From Lepeophtheirus salmonis (Eukaryota > Arthropoda > Copepoda > Siphonostomatoida > Caligidae), in contig NC_052139.2 in NCBI RefSeq assembly GCF_016086655.4, positions 25,610,002-25,674,001 of the forward strand: a DNA stretch of 64,000 nt, given 5' to 3'. Of the stretch, positions 1 through 11,841 are shown in pieces. A program made the position numbers and the translations under genes. The notes beneath the pieces are model-generated. The model was not told the DNA's origin and did no database searches. It was given only the letters and a program-made list of their open reading frames with translations. How positions within the stretch are numbered: the first letter of the stretch is position 1; each line of letters begins with the position of its first letter.

Positions 1-1506
1 GCAAAAAAATATTTTTTCCCCCCAAACTTTTTCTTGCAAGTGTACATTAGGGTCACTAGTGGTATACAGTGTATAGACTCTATAAACTTTCGATGCTCTA
101 TAAAAACCCTGCTGCAAGATTTCCTTAATACGACTACATTGTTTTTTCTTCGATCAAAATATGCTTATGACATATTTTGGGGCAGAATATATACTGTACA
201 CACGTATATATATATATATATACTGTGCACTCTGTATACACGCTCGATGCTACATGCTAAGCTACTGCGAGATCTCCATTGTTTTGTTTTAGATAAAAAA
301 TGCCTTCATTCGGTCCAAATATTTTTCAACTTCTGAATGAGGTTTAGTTAGCTTACATAATTGTTTTGGGTCTTTGGAAGACCTCTTTATGAGAGTTGAC
401 ATCAAAGTACATCAATAGGAAGGACAGTGGTGTTTTTTTGAAAAAAAATCTAAAATATATATTTAGCAAAAAAAACAAAAACATCTTAAGCCCATATTAC
501 AAATCCCAAATTGTGTTTTTGTCATGTTTCATGTGATTTGTAATCAAGGTAAAATATTTCATCTACACTTACTTTATAACTAGAATGGACACTCGGTAGA
601 ATTATGTATTTAAATTTGTTGCTCGGTTATGCGTTTTTAACGTTTTGTGTTGCCTTGACCTTATAAAATTTAATGGTATCTTAATGTTAACAGATATAAC
701 CTTTCTACAAAGTTTGATTAAAAACAGTCTGTGACTTTTTACGTAATTTTGCTTACAAACAGACTAACAAACAAAGGTAATATTATAACTTCCGTTCAAC
801 GTCGTTGACTAAGGTAATTAATCAATTCAATGGATCAAGAGGATTTTTGGCGTAAATTACTTTGTAAATAAGGTGAAAGAGAGGATAATTCCCTGAAAAA
901 TAATATTATTTTATACATATTATATACGTAATATATTTTTACTACGAATTATTTTATGAATGCTTTAATTCACTCCAGAATTTTGTAAAACTTGTTGATA
1001 GATAACATAATAAAGAAAAATACTTGCTCAGCCTCTTCCTCCTTTTTTTACTTTATATTGAATATACGTTCTCTCTTTTTCTGTTAGTACATTCATTCGT
1101 TTTTTGGATTTTTTTGGTCCATTTTGGAATCAATCACCCATACCTTAAAAAAACTCTCAATATATACATATATATTTTTTAAATGTATCATCATAATATA
1201 AAAAAAATGCTATATGAGGGGAATATAGGGCACAATACGGAGAGTCAGAAACACCGCGTTATGCAAAATCAGCGGTGTTTGAAACCGCGTTATGGGGGGA
1301 CCTCCTGTATTAGAATGGATATACTTATATATAATTTTCTTTATTCATAAAGCCCTTTGATTGAGTTTTATCAAATGTTATTAAAATAGTAAGGATATCA
1401 ACTTTGAGAACCCAAGATGGACTCTCCTATAATTATAGTGCAAATTGTTTATTTATTCTAAATTAGAACAAAAAAGATGATAATTCTTCTTTTTAAATCC
1501 TTATAG
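1..1506. other. Non-coding AT-rich DNA upstream of the first visible Lim3 exon; dispersed repeats
   Basis: No coding exon could be supported here. The missing N-terminal exon of the Lim3-like gene may lie upstream of the window, and this stretch is probably intron or 5' flank. It contains a degenerate copy of a dispersed repeat at about 80-330, with a (TA)n run near 205-222. From about 583 it has a relative of the sequence at 5343, sharing a motif like 'ggacactcggtagaa'. A small stem at 1249-1280 (arms AAACACCGC / GCGGTGTTT) is followed by a second copy of 'ccgcgttatg'. An open frame at 34-336 has low-complexity, non-protein-like content and is not called. Confidence 0.6.
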
Positions 1507-4450
1507 CAAGTATACCAAAATGTGCCGGCTGCGGACTCTTAATCCTCGACAAATTCATTCTAAAAATTCTCGATAAAAATTGGCATTCAAAGTGTCTTCG
1601 CTGTAATCAATGCGGAATTCAACTCAAAGAGAAGTGCTTCCTAAAAAACAATGATGTCTTCTGTAAAGATGATTTCTTCAGGTGAGATTTTATAGGCTTT
1701 TACTACTTGCGGTGTGACAGGTGTATATTGTACATATATGTTCCTTTGATCAAGTAGGAAATACGGTCCCAAATGTGGACAATGTGGAACTGGTATTCCC
1801 CCCTCTGATGTGATAAGAAGAGCACAGGATTTTGTTTATCATTTAGAATGCTTTATATGTACAATCTGTTGCAAGAAGCTCGACACGGGTGACGAGTACT
1901 ACTTGATGGAGGACAAGAAATTACTCTGTAAATACGATTATGAATCTGCAAGAAGTAAGTACTCATTGAATCAGATAAATGTTTATAATTCAATACGTTA
2001 TAGATAGTGTGGATGGAAATAAACGACCTCGAACTACCATCACGGCTCGACAAATGGAAGTCCTCAAAGAGGCATACAAAAACTCTCCAAAGCCTGCACG
2101 GCATATTCGGGAACAGTTAGCTCAGGATACGGGATTGGACATGAGGGTAGTTCAAGTCTGGTTTCAAAATAGGTAGGAATATTAATTTTTTCCCTACAAA
2201 TCCTACAATATCCACGTGAAAGCTGGGGTTTGATTAAAGATTTCAATACACCTTTGAAGAGCATATTCTAGATGAAGATGAGTAGCTGTGATTTGTGACT
2301 AGCCAGGGTCCAAAAAACACCACAAACTTATATCAAAAGAAATAATTAAATGAAATATGGAGACAATTTATTTACAAAGGATTGTCCTTTTCTAAAAATA
2401 GTTGTGCAAATGAAATAATGTTTCCTAAAGAGACTGGTTAGAATTAATATTTTTATATATTTTTTAAAAGGTCATTTGAAAAAAGATAGGGCGCAAATTT
2501 AATTTAATAAAAAAGTAAAAATATTTCACTCAGGCTCAAACTCCTTCTGTTTATTTTAAACTTAGATGTTCTATCCTCAAAAATTAAAGAATAATGATAA
2601 AGTCAGTGTAAATAAATAAAAAAACTTGATTAGATTGCAAACTAATTTAAAAAAATTGAACGGTAGTAAATGCTTAAGATTTACAACCCTCTTTTATATA
2701 ACTATTATCTCTGCTTTAACATCCTTTTTTGACATGAATACATTTGGAATATTATATTAAACCAGTTGTAGTATTCGGCATTGTCCTGAGTTATTACATG
2801 TCGTTGAACAGACAAATGTTGTCTAAAAATGTAGAAAATAACTAGCCAAGAAATCCTTAGTGTTACTCAACGTTTTTCATTAGTAACCTACGTCGTAGTT
2901 ACTCCATACTTAGATGTTCTCTCCTCCAGAATGAATAAATAATAATAAGAGTTTGAGAGAAAAAATAAATAATAAAACGTTATTACTTATGAGCAGAGTT
3001 GTCATTTTTTGTAAAAGAAAAGCTAAGTTTCGAAATTAAAAAAGGAAAAACGGTTGATGCGTGTGCTCTTTCTTCTTTTTTGTTCATTTTTTTTAATAAG
3101 TCGTGGGTGTCTTTACATCTCCCTCTAAAAGAAGCATTCTCGCCTTTTATTGGTGTAAATTGATTTAAAAATGCATAATAAAAAAATGAAGATGAATTTA
3201 AATACAAATTTAATTCCATTTTAAATGTAGAAGGGGTCTCCTCTTTATAAGCAGTAATTCATTTTTCTCCCCCAAAATCATATAACAGGCAGCCGATATT
3301 AACAACAAGGGTCTTAATTCGGTAGTATTATATGTTTTGCTTCCCCCCCCCTCTCTTTGCAGTCTTTTTTATTTACAAAAATGTCAGCTCTACTAATGAG
3401 CAGGGAGTATTTAAGGCTCTAGAGCGCTACCTAGCTGAGCCTAAGCTACACACGCTCAATGCTACATGAAACCCCTCCAAAATTTCATTAAATTGACATA
3501 ATTGTTATTTCTCAGATCAAAAATATGAATATGATATACATCAGGGAGCACAATATACAATGCTCCCTTATTTATATGCTCGATGCTACATACACACGCC
3601 TGCAATGGCTCATTAATACAACTAATTTGTAAATCTTTGATCAAAATGACTGGATTTTTTTAATTTCAAAATTAGTTAATACATACGGATAAACTTTGTT
3701 TAATTAATATAGATCATTTTATCTTTTAAACAGACGAGCAAAGGAAAAACGTTTGAAAAAGGATGCGGGAAGAGCTCGCTGGGGACAATACTTCCAAGGT
3801 TTAAAGCCGTCCAGTTCGCCTCCTCTTGACAAAAGAGACAGTGATAGGGACTCCGAACTGGATTTAGACTATAATCAAGGTACTTTGCTACAACACCTCT
3901 TTTTCTCTCTTTAAAAAAAGTTCAAATGTTTTTCTTGCACATGTAAAATTCCTGTACGACACGTACGCCGTTGCACATCTTCATCCATGCTGTAGTAGTA
4001 TCTATTGGATGAAGACGTCAAGGATTGAATTGTATTTGAATCTTTAATATTTTTCTAAAGGATATAACATGGATAGTAACGACAGCTTCGCAAGTGGATG
4101 TAATATTGTTTTAGAGCCTGGCCATGATGTCCTACCTGAGTTTACTTCAAGTGAAGAACACAGTATTTCAGGAGCCTACTTTGGTCCAAACACTAAGTTA
4201 TCTGATTCAGGGAACACAGGGATTATTTACATGTCGAGTAAAAATAGTTTTCGTCTTTTTTTGTTTGAACTAAAAGATTTGTTATATTCCAAACGCAAAT
4301 TAAATTATTTATTAATTTATCTTTATTCTCTTAGACTCTGCGAATGACTCTGATATTTATCCGGATAATGGGGACTTCCCACCTAGTCCGGAGTCATGGG
4401 TGGACGATGGAATAGAAAACTTGAAGACTAATAATTTCAATAATGTTTAA
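1507..4450 (+). CDS. Lim3: LIM-homeodomain transcription factor, Lim3/Lhx3 class (3' six exons)
   Basis: Partial gene encoding a nuclear DNA-binding protein that in animals specifies motor-neuron (and in vertebrates pituitary) fate. Exons read from splice sites: 1507-1681, 1758-1954, 2004-2172, 3734-3879, 4061-4237 and 4335-4450 (TAA). Together they give 325 residues in one continuous frame. The first exon is LIM domain 1 (ligand pairs CAGC, HSKC, CNQC, CKDD). The second is LIM domain 2, including RRAQDFVYH and TGDEYYLMED. Exons 3-4 form the homeodomain, starting KRPRTTIT and containing [20 protein letters not shown], followed by the Lim3/Lhx3 hallmark DAGRARWGQYF. The last exon contains FPPSPESWVDD, resembling the Lhx3 carboxyl tail. 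An intron splits the homeobox after WFQN. The acceptor at 1506 is chosen because it keeps SIPKCAGC in frame; 1510 is an alternative. Intron 2 is only 49 nt. No start codon exon was found. Confidence 0.93.
2173..3733 (+). other. Largest Lim3 intron, filled with dispersed repeats
   Basis: This 1.56 kb intron splits the homeobox, whereas the other introns of the gene are 49-181 nt. It holds a repeat at about 2760-2960 that is related to 31825-31950. A second repeat at about 2985-3330 shares 'tttaaaaatgcataataaaa' and 'gcagtaattcattttt' with 55100-55360. A third at about 3380-3640 is related in inverse orientation to 25205-25400. No coding potential is seen; the ORF-like stretches on the minus strand fall inside these repeats. 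Confidence 0.7.
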
Positions 4451-4480
4451 GTTCTGATGATAATAATAATTTTATTTATT

Positions 4481-4486
4481 AATAAA
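4481..4486 (+). promoter_or_regulatory. Poly(A) signal of Lim3
   Basis: AATAAA lies 31 nt after the TAA stop at 4448-4450 and is the first such hexamer downstream. Confidence 0.6.
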
Positions 4487-4490
4487 AAAA

Positions 4491-5775
4491 ATATATTTAC
4501 AATATCCTTTGAAAGAAATTATTCTTTGAGATTAAAGTTTCAGGTTTACTAGAATTGGAATTTTGAGCAATTTTTTGGACAAAATTTGCAAAATAAAAAG
4601 AGATAACATTTTTAAAAATGACAACCAAAATATCGAAATTGAGCAACTATACTTTAACGAAAAATACAGTTGTATAAGGGTAATGTAAAGTAATTAGTGT
4701 TGTTTTATATTTCTCGTGAATTATTGATAAGTTTCGTTATATTATATTGACAAAGACTTTAAACATATTTTATTTTGTTAATTATTGGCTGCAATCAGTA
4801 CTGGTAGTTTTAAACAGACCGTTCAACGTCCATATTTGTAGAATGAAGTTTGTGAGATTTTCAGGAGTCCTGTTAGACGGGTGCATCTTGCCATCACCAC
4901 CAATGATTATAGTTCAATCTATTTCATAAATGAACGGTCAGGATTTGGAAATTTTGGGCAATAGTATTTATTCCATCATGTAATCTTAACCCTCATTGCT
5001 TCATATACATAGATTTACCTATAAAAAAAAGAGCTTAATGAAGAAAGGTCATTGCAGGTCAACTTTCACCCCGAAGCATATAATCAAAGAATCACCAAAA
5101 GCTGTTTTGTAATCTAAGTAGAATCCAAATTTTCGCTATTTATTTCCTACTTGTTAAGAAAAAGGAGCAACCTTTTCAAAAAGGTCAAAGTGAGCAATTT
5201 TTTGAGGGATTGAGCGATTACTCACAATGCAAAGTCTAATTATTATTTCAATAAGATTCTTTGCTAAGGTGGAAATTGATGAAGAAAAGTATCTAAAAAC
5301 ACATTTTACTTACAATAATATCTGTCAAAAAAAGTAAAACTTGAATGGGCACTTGGTAGAGCTCTACTATCAGTAATCATTTCCTCTAAAAATTAACAAT
5401 CATTTCTGCTGTGTTAAGAGTAAAAAAGTTTGCAATGTTGATTTTGTTTTTAGTTTTTTGTGTGACCTTTGACTCTTTTTAACTAAAATATATTTATAGT
5501 ACCGTTTTTACCTACTAAAGTATACTAATTTTAGTTATGTGTCTCAATTGGTTCTAAAGTTATTGTAGAAAAGGTCTCATAGAAGAATTTTGATTTGAAA
5601 ATTTGCTAAATATAAAAAAAAAAGAAGATTTTTTTGTGTTGTTCCTTTAAAATTATGGAGTTAAATGGAGATATAGGATTTTTATCAAATTAAGAGAAGA
5701 AAAGACCCCTTTTGAAAATTAATAGACTTGAAAAAAAGTCCCTTTCTCTTCAAAAAATCAGCTTGGCTAAGAAAA
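4491..5775. other. Intergenic AT-rich DNA with one dispersed repeat
   Basis: No gene is supported. The stretch at about 5340-5560 resembles 583-820: both carry a 'gggcactcggtaga'-like motif, then 'tgtgaccttgac/tgtgaccttt' and 'tttctacaaag'-like text in the same order. An open frame at 4747-4929 matches no family I know and has no splice or start context, so it is not called. Confidence 0.5.
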
Positions 5776-8040
5776 TCCCTAAAAAAAGTCGAATATGAAG
5801 CCTTGAGGAATAAATTACATCATCGATTTTCTTCATGTCAAGTCAATTTACTTATGAGCGATAATGTGTATCCAAGGCCAAAAAGCTGTACTGAAGAAGA
5901 TATTTAGAGGTCTCTGAGTTTGAGATCTATGACTGTAGGGAATGCCTACAAATATCTTCAAAAGAACTTTCTCTATCCCTCGATAGCTCTATCTACCTTC
6001 CGGAAATGGATTGCAAAATTTAAATATGGTCCTGGGATCCAACACAAACTTTTGGTTATTTTGTCCAAACTAATGGATGGTACCTAAAAATAAAAGTACA
6101 TTAATTCATGTTTTTTATTTGTTTTCCCTCCTAGATATTTCTCAAATGGATCATTAATTAAGTTCTCTTGGAGTTTTGCCCTTTGATGAAATGGAGTAAA
6201 AACGTAGATATGTCTATTCCTGTTCCTTTAATCAAGTGTTTGGTCCAAACAAAAAGGTTCAGGTTGCAATGATTCGTGGTCTTAGGGATTCTTGGAAGAT
6301 GCCAGTTTACTTCGATTTTGATAGAGTCATGACTATTGAAAACCATTTTGACATTATTAGAGAAATAGAGAAAAGGGGCATTTTCATCGTGGCCTTCCTT
6401 CGTGTTATTAAACAAAACATTGGGAATCACTGAAGGTTGAAGAATCTCCTTATTTTTGGAATCCATAGAACACGTTGAAAAAGATTGACGTATTTTAGGA
6501 TATGCCTCATCTTATCAAACTCTTGCCAAACCATCTTCTCGATAAAGGGTACTCCTTACCAGACGGATCTACATTAACGTGGAATGATTTTCTCGCATTG
6601 ATGTCAAAAAATCACGACTAATTCAAAATGGTACAAAAGATTGCTAAAGTTCATGTAGAGCAGGGGTCACCAAAGTATAGCCCGTGGGTCAGATCCGAAC
6701 CTTGACGTCAGTTCATCTGGCACCGCCGACACTACTTGAATATACTTTATCAAACGTATAGAACACGAAAACTTTTGATGAAATTTAAATTTGAATATTT
6801 GTTGGAAAACCCAGAAGATTTTGATTGCTATGTGCCTTACATTGACTAATGTTGTAGTGTATTTTATGCTATTATCTTATAAATAACTATAGGGTAACTT
6901 TGTCATGTTCTAGGCCTTTTTAAAAATATATATTCAGTGCACATGTAGCACCAACAGGAGATACATCCATTTTCTACATCTCCGTTTGGGTATCCTACAA
7001 TTATGTATTTTTTTCGTTCTTTCATTTTCAGATCCCGTTTCCTTCACTCTTCATTATGGCTAGAAAAAAAAGTCAAGTGGGCACCGAGTGTCGCGTTTGC
7101 AATGAAGAGTGAGGAGTAAAGTAATTCTTTCTACAAACAAAGGACCAGAAAGCAGGTTGTATAATATGTAGAAAAAGTGTTGCCGTTTTGAAAGAGACCA
7201 ATCTTTGTCGTCCCAATGAAGCTAAACATCAAGCAAAAGTTTTCTGGATCGTTACACTCTGAGAATCTGGTTTAGAAACTCAAATAAGCTTCTTGACGAG
7301 AGAGTTTGATGGAAATTAATCTGTCACCGTGACAAGTTACAAAACTGAATGATTATATGGCCAGAGCTCGTCATTCTTCCATTCATCGGGCCCGCAGTAA
7401 AAATCAGTTTGGTAACCCCTGACTTAGAGTTTCATAGAAATAAAAGACAACGCGTTTATTTGACCACACAACTATTGAGCCATACTATTGCCTCTGCACT
7501 TCAATATCTATTTCCCAAAAAGAAAGTTCAAGCTGATTTTATTAAAACTGACTATTCCAGGTTCAATATCTTCAATAGTAAAATGCCTTTCGAAAAAAAA
7601 ATAATGTTTTCTGGATTTGGCTAACCTTTAAATTACATAAATAATCTCTAAAAATGATGCGGGAAATAACCAAGAAACCCAGGGGAATCGGCAAATGAAC
7701 TAATTTTATTGCTTTCCAGCGTGGGATTTTGACTTCTATTTCGTCTTTGGAACAATTATTTGAGAACTTGAGGAAAACCTCTGTTATACATAAAGTACTT
7801 CCTTTCATCCAGGTTGAACCAAGATTGCCTGGATAACTTTTTATCCTACTTGAGAGCCCTTGGAGTCTCTAAATACCATACAACTGATGTTGATTTCATC
7901 AATAGATTCAGCCTGTTTATCCTCGGCCAAGCTCACAGGCTGCATATTGGATCAACATCAGTTCAAATAGAAGCCTCAGAGAGAGCCGATCAGATTAGAA
8001 GATTTTAGAGATATTCTAATAGATGTCACAGCAAAAATAC
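5776..8040 (+). mobile_element. Decayed P-element / THAP9-like transposase, interrupted by a hAT insertion
   Basis: Recognised from conserved blocks in the order of P-element transposases, in changing frames with stops. At 5908-6083 a block contains LRSMTVGNAYKYLQKN then STFRKWIAKF, with KYGPGIQ after it. At 6195-6430 the RNase H-like block reads LPFDEME, then VFGPNKKVQVAMIRGLRDSW and PVYFDFDR. At 6499-6660 it reads DMPHLIKLLPNHLLDKGYSL, then PDGSTLTW. At 7430-7620 it reads QLLSHTIASALQYL and FNIFNSKMPF. At 7722-8008 it reads FQRGILTSISSLEQLFENLR and then a start-like LNQDCLDNFLSYLRALG. In-frame stops (for example 5905, 6084, 6622, 7621) and frameshifts make it a pseudogene. The N-terminal THAP zinc finger and the terminal repeats were not found. 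Family assignment comes from recalled motif order. Confidence 0.82.
6661..7421 (+). mobile_element. Short hAT-type element nested inside the P-element remnant
   Basis: The element begins CAGGGGTCACCAAAG and ends TTTGGTAACCCCTG, which are near-perfect terminal inverted repeats of hAT type. It is flanked by an imperfect 8-bp target-site duplication: ATGTAGAG at 6653-6660 and ACTTAGAG at 7422-7429 (6 of 8 match). Removing it with one duplication copy rejoins the P-element reading frame around KVHVE / FHRNKRQ. Internally, about 7056-7110 encodes MARKKSQVGTECRVCNEE. This resembles the amino end of ZBED5/SCAND3-like hAT transposases and then degenerates through stops. At 761 bp it lacks most of a transposase, so it is an internally deleted, non-autonomous copy. 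Confidence 0.85.
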
Positions 8041-10430
8041 GTTTCTTTTTGTATCAAAATACCAAGAGCCTTTGGAAAGTTATGGGTCTTTGCTTTCTAC
8101 ATAGTGAGGTTCATACTATTTGAATCAGAACGTCACCTAAAAAATTTAAAGCATATTGTAAATATTTTTAGAAAGCATCATCGTCCCTCGTATAAGTTAT
8201 AGCTGTGGAAATATTTCATTAATTGAATTTTTATGATAAATATGAACTTTTTTTAAAATATGTGTGTCCATTTTTCCAATATTTTTGTTAATTCTTTTCA
8301 TTTTACTTTTCATCCTAATACATAATGTTTCCACCCCCCTACTTGACGAGGGGGATCTTTCTTCCTCAAAACACTTTTGTTTTATTAATATAATCAAATG
8401 TCCCTCACTGTTGAAATGAACCTACCATTACAATTATAAAGCGTTCTTTTCTTTGACAGTGGACAAACTTACAAAATCGACAAGGCATCAATTTTCCTCC
8501 GTAGGTCCTTTTTCAATTATTATCATAATTATAATTGCTTATTAAATATAATAATTAACAGAGACAGATTAACATCAACGCCATAATGTTTAACTTTCAA
8601 AGGCTATTGGATTATGTTTGAGCTGGGTCCAGATTATGATTATTTATCTATGACAATGTCAAGGAATGTGGTACTGTCTAACTTTTAGTATGATACTAAA
8701 TTAATCTTATAAAAACTCTTTCAATTTTAGAACCCTAGAGATTAATTAAATATGGATATGATTCAATCATCAACTTCTGAATATTTCTATAATCAACAAA
8801 TTAGCTCACCATTTCTTCAAATCAATCGGAGAAGATAACTATTAACCAATATTATGTTATGTTATGTGAATATTTATAATAGCTACATGATTAATGAAAT
8901 TGTATGATTTGTATGAAACTTGTAGAAAAAATCAAAAAAAAAATTTTACAACTTTACTTGGCATATTTATTTATTTATAAATAGGAACTCAATCAAAATT
9001 TATCATTTAATGATCGAATCTTTTTAGTCAATTTAACAAACTTACTTTAATCTAATAAATTCTTTCTTTTTCTCAAAATGACACACAAATATTATACATA
9101 TTGTACAAGATATTTGATCTAAAAAGTGATTAAATTTGGGATTATTTTATATTTTGCTGTCATTATCCAAGACAAATGTTCTTTTTTAATTAAAATATTT
9201 GCGGTAACAGCAAATAAATTCGTGTCTTAAATTCTTAAATGTAAATAATGGGTTTTTATAGAATTTATTTTAAAAAAATCGTTAATATTTGATAAAGATG
9301 AATCGTAGTCAAGTGCATGGCATCTGTTGGTCTTTTGAGTCCACCTCTATCATGGCATTCAAAAATTAATTTAAGATACATATAATTTGTCCCAGTTTCA
9401 TTGACATAAAAAGATCATTTTCTGATGAACAGACCGATCTAAACTTTTTGTTGTAAACATTTCATTATGCTAAAGGCTATATATCCGCTGATGTAATAAA
9501 TTACATTTTATATTCCGGTAATCTCATCTAAGTCTGGGATATCTATATGAGAAATCATTCGCAAAAATCTAAAGAAGAGTTGAATGGGAAAATTTCTTTT
9601 AATTAACTTAAGGACCTAATGTTCATTTTCAATTTTTTTCTTTTTCAATCTCTAAAAAATGTCTGCAACTCAAAAATTAATTACCACCACCAAATTGGCG
9701 ATACCATCCGAATCTCCTTTCAATGGGGTCATAATTTATTTCCATGAGTAATATAAACTTAACGTGTTTTAAATGTAGGAGATCTTTGATCGTTAAAAGT
9801 TGGTTTTCTACTGCTATTCTATAGTTTTATATGGAAATGTTTCGATTTAACTTTTGCAATTCTTCATTATTTTTACAATAATGATATATGAGGATTACTT
9901 GATTAGTTAATTTATGCGCGTATTTAATGAACATACTTATTTCCTTTTCAAAGAATGGTTTAATTTTTCAGTAAAAGTAATTTTTTTAATTTCAAAACAT
10001 GGGAAGACGAAATTTTGACGGCATACAAAATTATTGTAGAAATTTTTGAAAACATGCATTGGATCAAATGTGAATATTTTTTCCCCCATCATTTTAAAAA
10101 TGATTTTTAATATAAGGTGCATTAATTGATAATTTATCGAAGTATAATTATATAAATATTATATATTACTATCTCCTTCTATTCAATATTTTTGTATGAC
10201 AACTTGTAGAATATTAAAAAAAGTTCATCCTCCTTCTTAATCATTCATAATGTACTTTTAAAAGTTAACTTGGTCTCCTTGGTTTTTTATCTCTGGCTAT
10301 GAGTAATTGATATTCACAATGACATCATAAATCAACAGCAAGGTTGCGTGACAAAGTATTGAATGGTTGAGTTGCGTTTGCTGCCGCCTTTTGTGTATCT
10401 CTATTTGAGGACCTCCCACTACTTCTTCTG
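8041..10430. other. Intergenic AT-rich DNA without recognised genes
   Basis: About 2.4 kb with very high A+T and frequent stops in all frames. No recognised transposon, RNA gene or exon. The stretch just before 10430 is presumably the 5' flank of Arp2. Confidence 0.55.
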
Positions 10431-10433
10431 TAG

Positions 10434-10442
10434 TATATAAAA
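10434..10442 (+). promoter_or_regulatory. Candidate TATA box of Arp2
   Basis: TATATAAAA lies 49 nt upstream of the Arp2 ATG (10491), which would leave a 5' UTR of roughly 20-30 nt. The spacing suits a TATA-driven promoter, but the match could be chance in AT-rich DNA. Confidence 0.4.
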
Positions 10443-10490
10443 TATTGGAGCGGTTCTTCCTCCTTATCGCAAAAGGAAGAGGGTGTGATC

Positions 10491-11761
10491 ATGGATTCTC
10501 AAGGAAGGAGACTCGTTGTTTGTGACAACGGAACAGGCTTTGTGAAATGTGGATTTGCAGGAAAAAATCTACCAACACATGTATTTCCGTCCTTAGTAGG
10601 TCGGCCCATGATCCGGGCGCTGAATAATCGAGTCCAAGACATTGAAGTGGATGACATCATGGTGGGGGAAAAGGTTTCAAAGCTCAGATCCATGCTGGAG
10701 GTGAGCTATCCTATGGAGAACGGGATGGTTCGGAATTGGGAAGATATGGTAAGGATATTTTTGAGTGATCTCTTGTTTCCTGAACACATTCATTCCCTAA
10801 TGCTCATCTTTTCTTTTGCTCCTTCATTCAGAAACACCTTTGGGACTATACCTTTGGACCCGAAAAGCTCAACATCACCCCATCAGAGTCCAAAATACTC
10901 CTTACAGAGCCCCCAATGAATCCTAAACGCAACAGGGAAAAAATGGTAGAGGTCATGTTTGAAGAATATGGATTCAATGGATTATTCGTGGCCATTCAAG
11001 CCATTCTCACTCTGTATTCACAAGGTCTTCTTACCGGCATTGTCGTGGACTCTGGAGACGGAGTCACACATATATGCCCCGTCTGCCGTGGCTTTGATCT
11101 TCCTCATTTAACGAGGCGATTGGACATTGCAGGTCGAGATGTCACTCGCTATCTAATTAAACTCCTTCTTCTCCGGGGTTACTCTTTTAATCACACCGCT
11201 GACTTTGAAACTGTGCGCATACTCAAAGAAAAGCTTTGCTACATGGGCTACGACATTGCAAAAGAAGAAAAACTAGCACGGGAAACTACTTTCCTTGTAG
11301 AAAGATATACTTTACCGGATGGGAGAGTCATTAATGTGGGGGGTGAGCGGTTTGAGGCGCCAGAGGCACTTTTTCAACCCCATTTAATTAATGTTGAAGG
11401 GCCAGGCATGGCTGAACTCCTCTTTAATTGTATTCAAGCTGCGGATATTGATATGAGATCCGACCTTTATAAGCATATTGTTTTGAGCGGTGGCTCCACC
11501 ATGTATCCCGGTCTTCCTTCTCGGCTCGAGAGAGAACTTAGACAACTCTATCTTGAGCGTGTTCTGAAAGGTGACACATCTCGACTTGCAAAGTATAAAA
11601 TGCGTGTAGAAGTTCCTCCAACCAGGCAAAACTCCGTGTTCATTGGCGGTGCCATTCTTGCGAATATCATGAAGGATAGGGATAACTTTTGGATTGAAAA
11701 GTCCGAGTATGAGGAGAAGGGAGAGTCTGTTATAAATAAGTTAGCATACAAAATCGGTTAG
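10491..11761 (+). CDS. Arp2: Actin-related protein 2 (Arp2/3 complex subunit)
   Basis: ATP-binding actin-like subunit of the seven-protein Arp2/3 complex, which nucleates branched actin filaments at the cell cortex. Two exons, 10491-10748 and 10832-11761 (TAG), are joined by an 83-nt GT-AG intron. They give 395 residues, against about 394 in vertebrates. Visible blocks: VVCDNGTGFVKCGFAG (phosphate loop 1) near residue 10, LRSMLEVSYPMENGMV, HLWDYTFGPEKLNI across the splice, LLTEPPMNP, VVDSGDGVTHICPV (phosphate loop 2), LDIAGRDVTRYLIKLLLLRG (Arp2-typical) and HIVLSGGSTMYPGL. The start is the ATG giving MDSQGRR, exactly as in Arp2 orthologues; an in-frame GTG six bases upstream is not used. The frame is intact with no missing motif. 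Confidence 0.97.
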
Positions 11762-11835
11762 TCAAATATTCGAGTTTCCCATGGAATGGAATTCAGCATT
11801 TATCAATTCTTTCTACTCTTTTTAATCCTTATCTA

Positions 11836-11841
11836 AATAAA
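11836..11841 (+). promoter_or_regulatory. Poly(A) signal of Arp2
   Basis: AATAAA lies 75 nt after the Arp2 stop codon and is followed by AT-rich sequence. Confidence 0.6.

Noticed and set aside
205..222. TA repeat as a functional element
   Set aside because: Short simple microsatellite like the one at 18704-18722; no sign of function.
34..336. 100-residue open frame at the window start
   Set aside because: It spans a (TA)n run and a dispersed repeat, encodes low-complexity text, and has no family resemblance.
1249..1294. Stem AAACACCGC/GCGGTGTTT with repeated 'ccgcgttatg', possible RNA element
   Set aside because: Nine-bp stem only, and the wording looks like a degenerate dispersed repeat; recorded but not called.
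10485..10490. Upstream in-frame GTG as the Arp2 start
   Set aside because: The ATG at 10491 reproduces the conserved Arp2 amino end MDSQGR, so the GTG extension is not needed.
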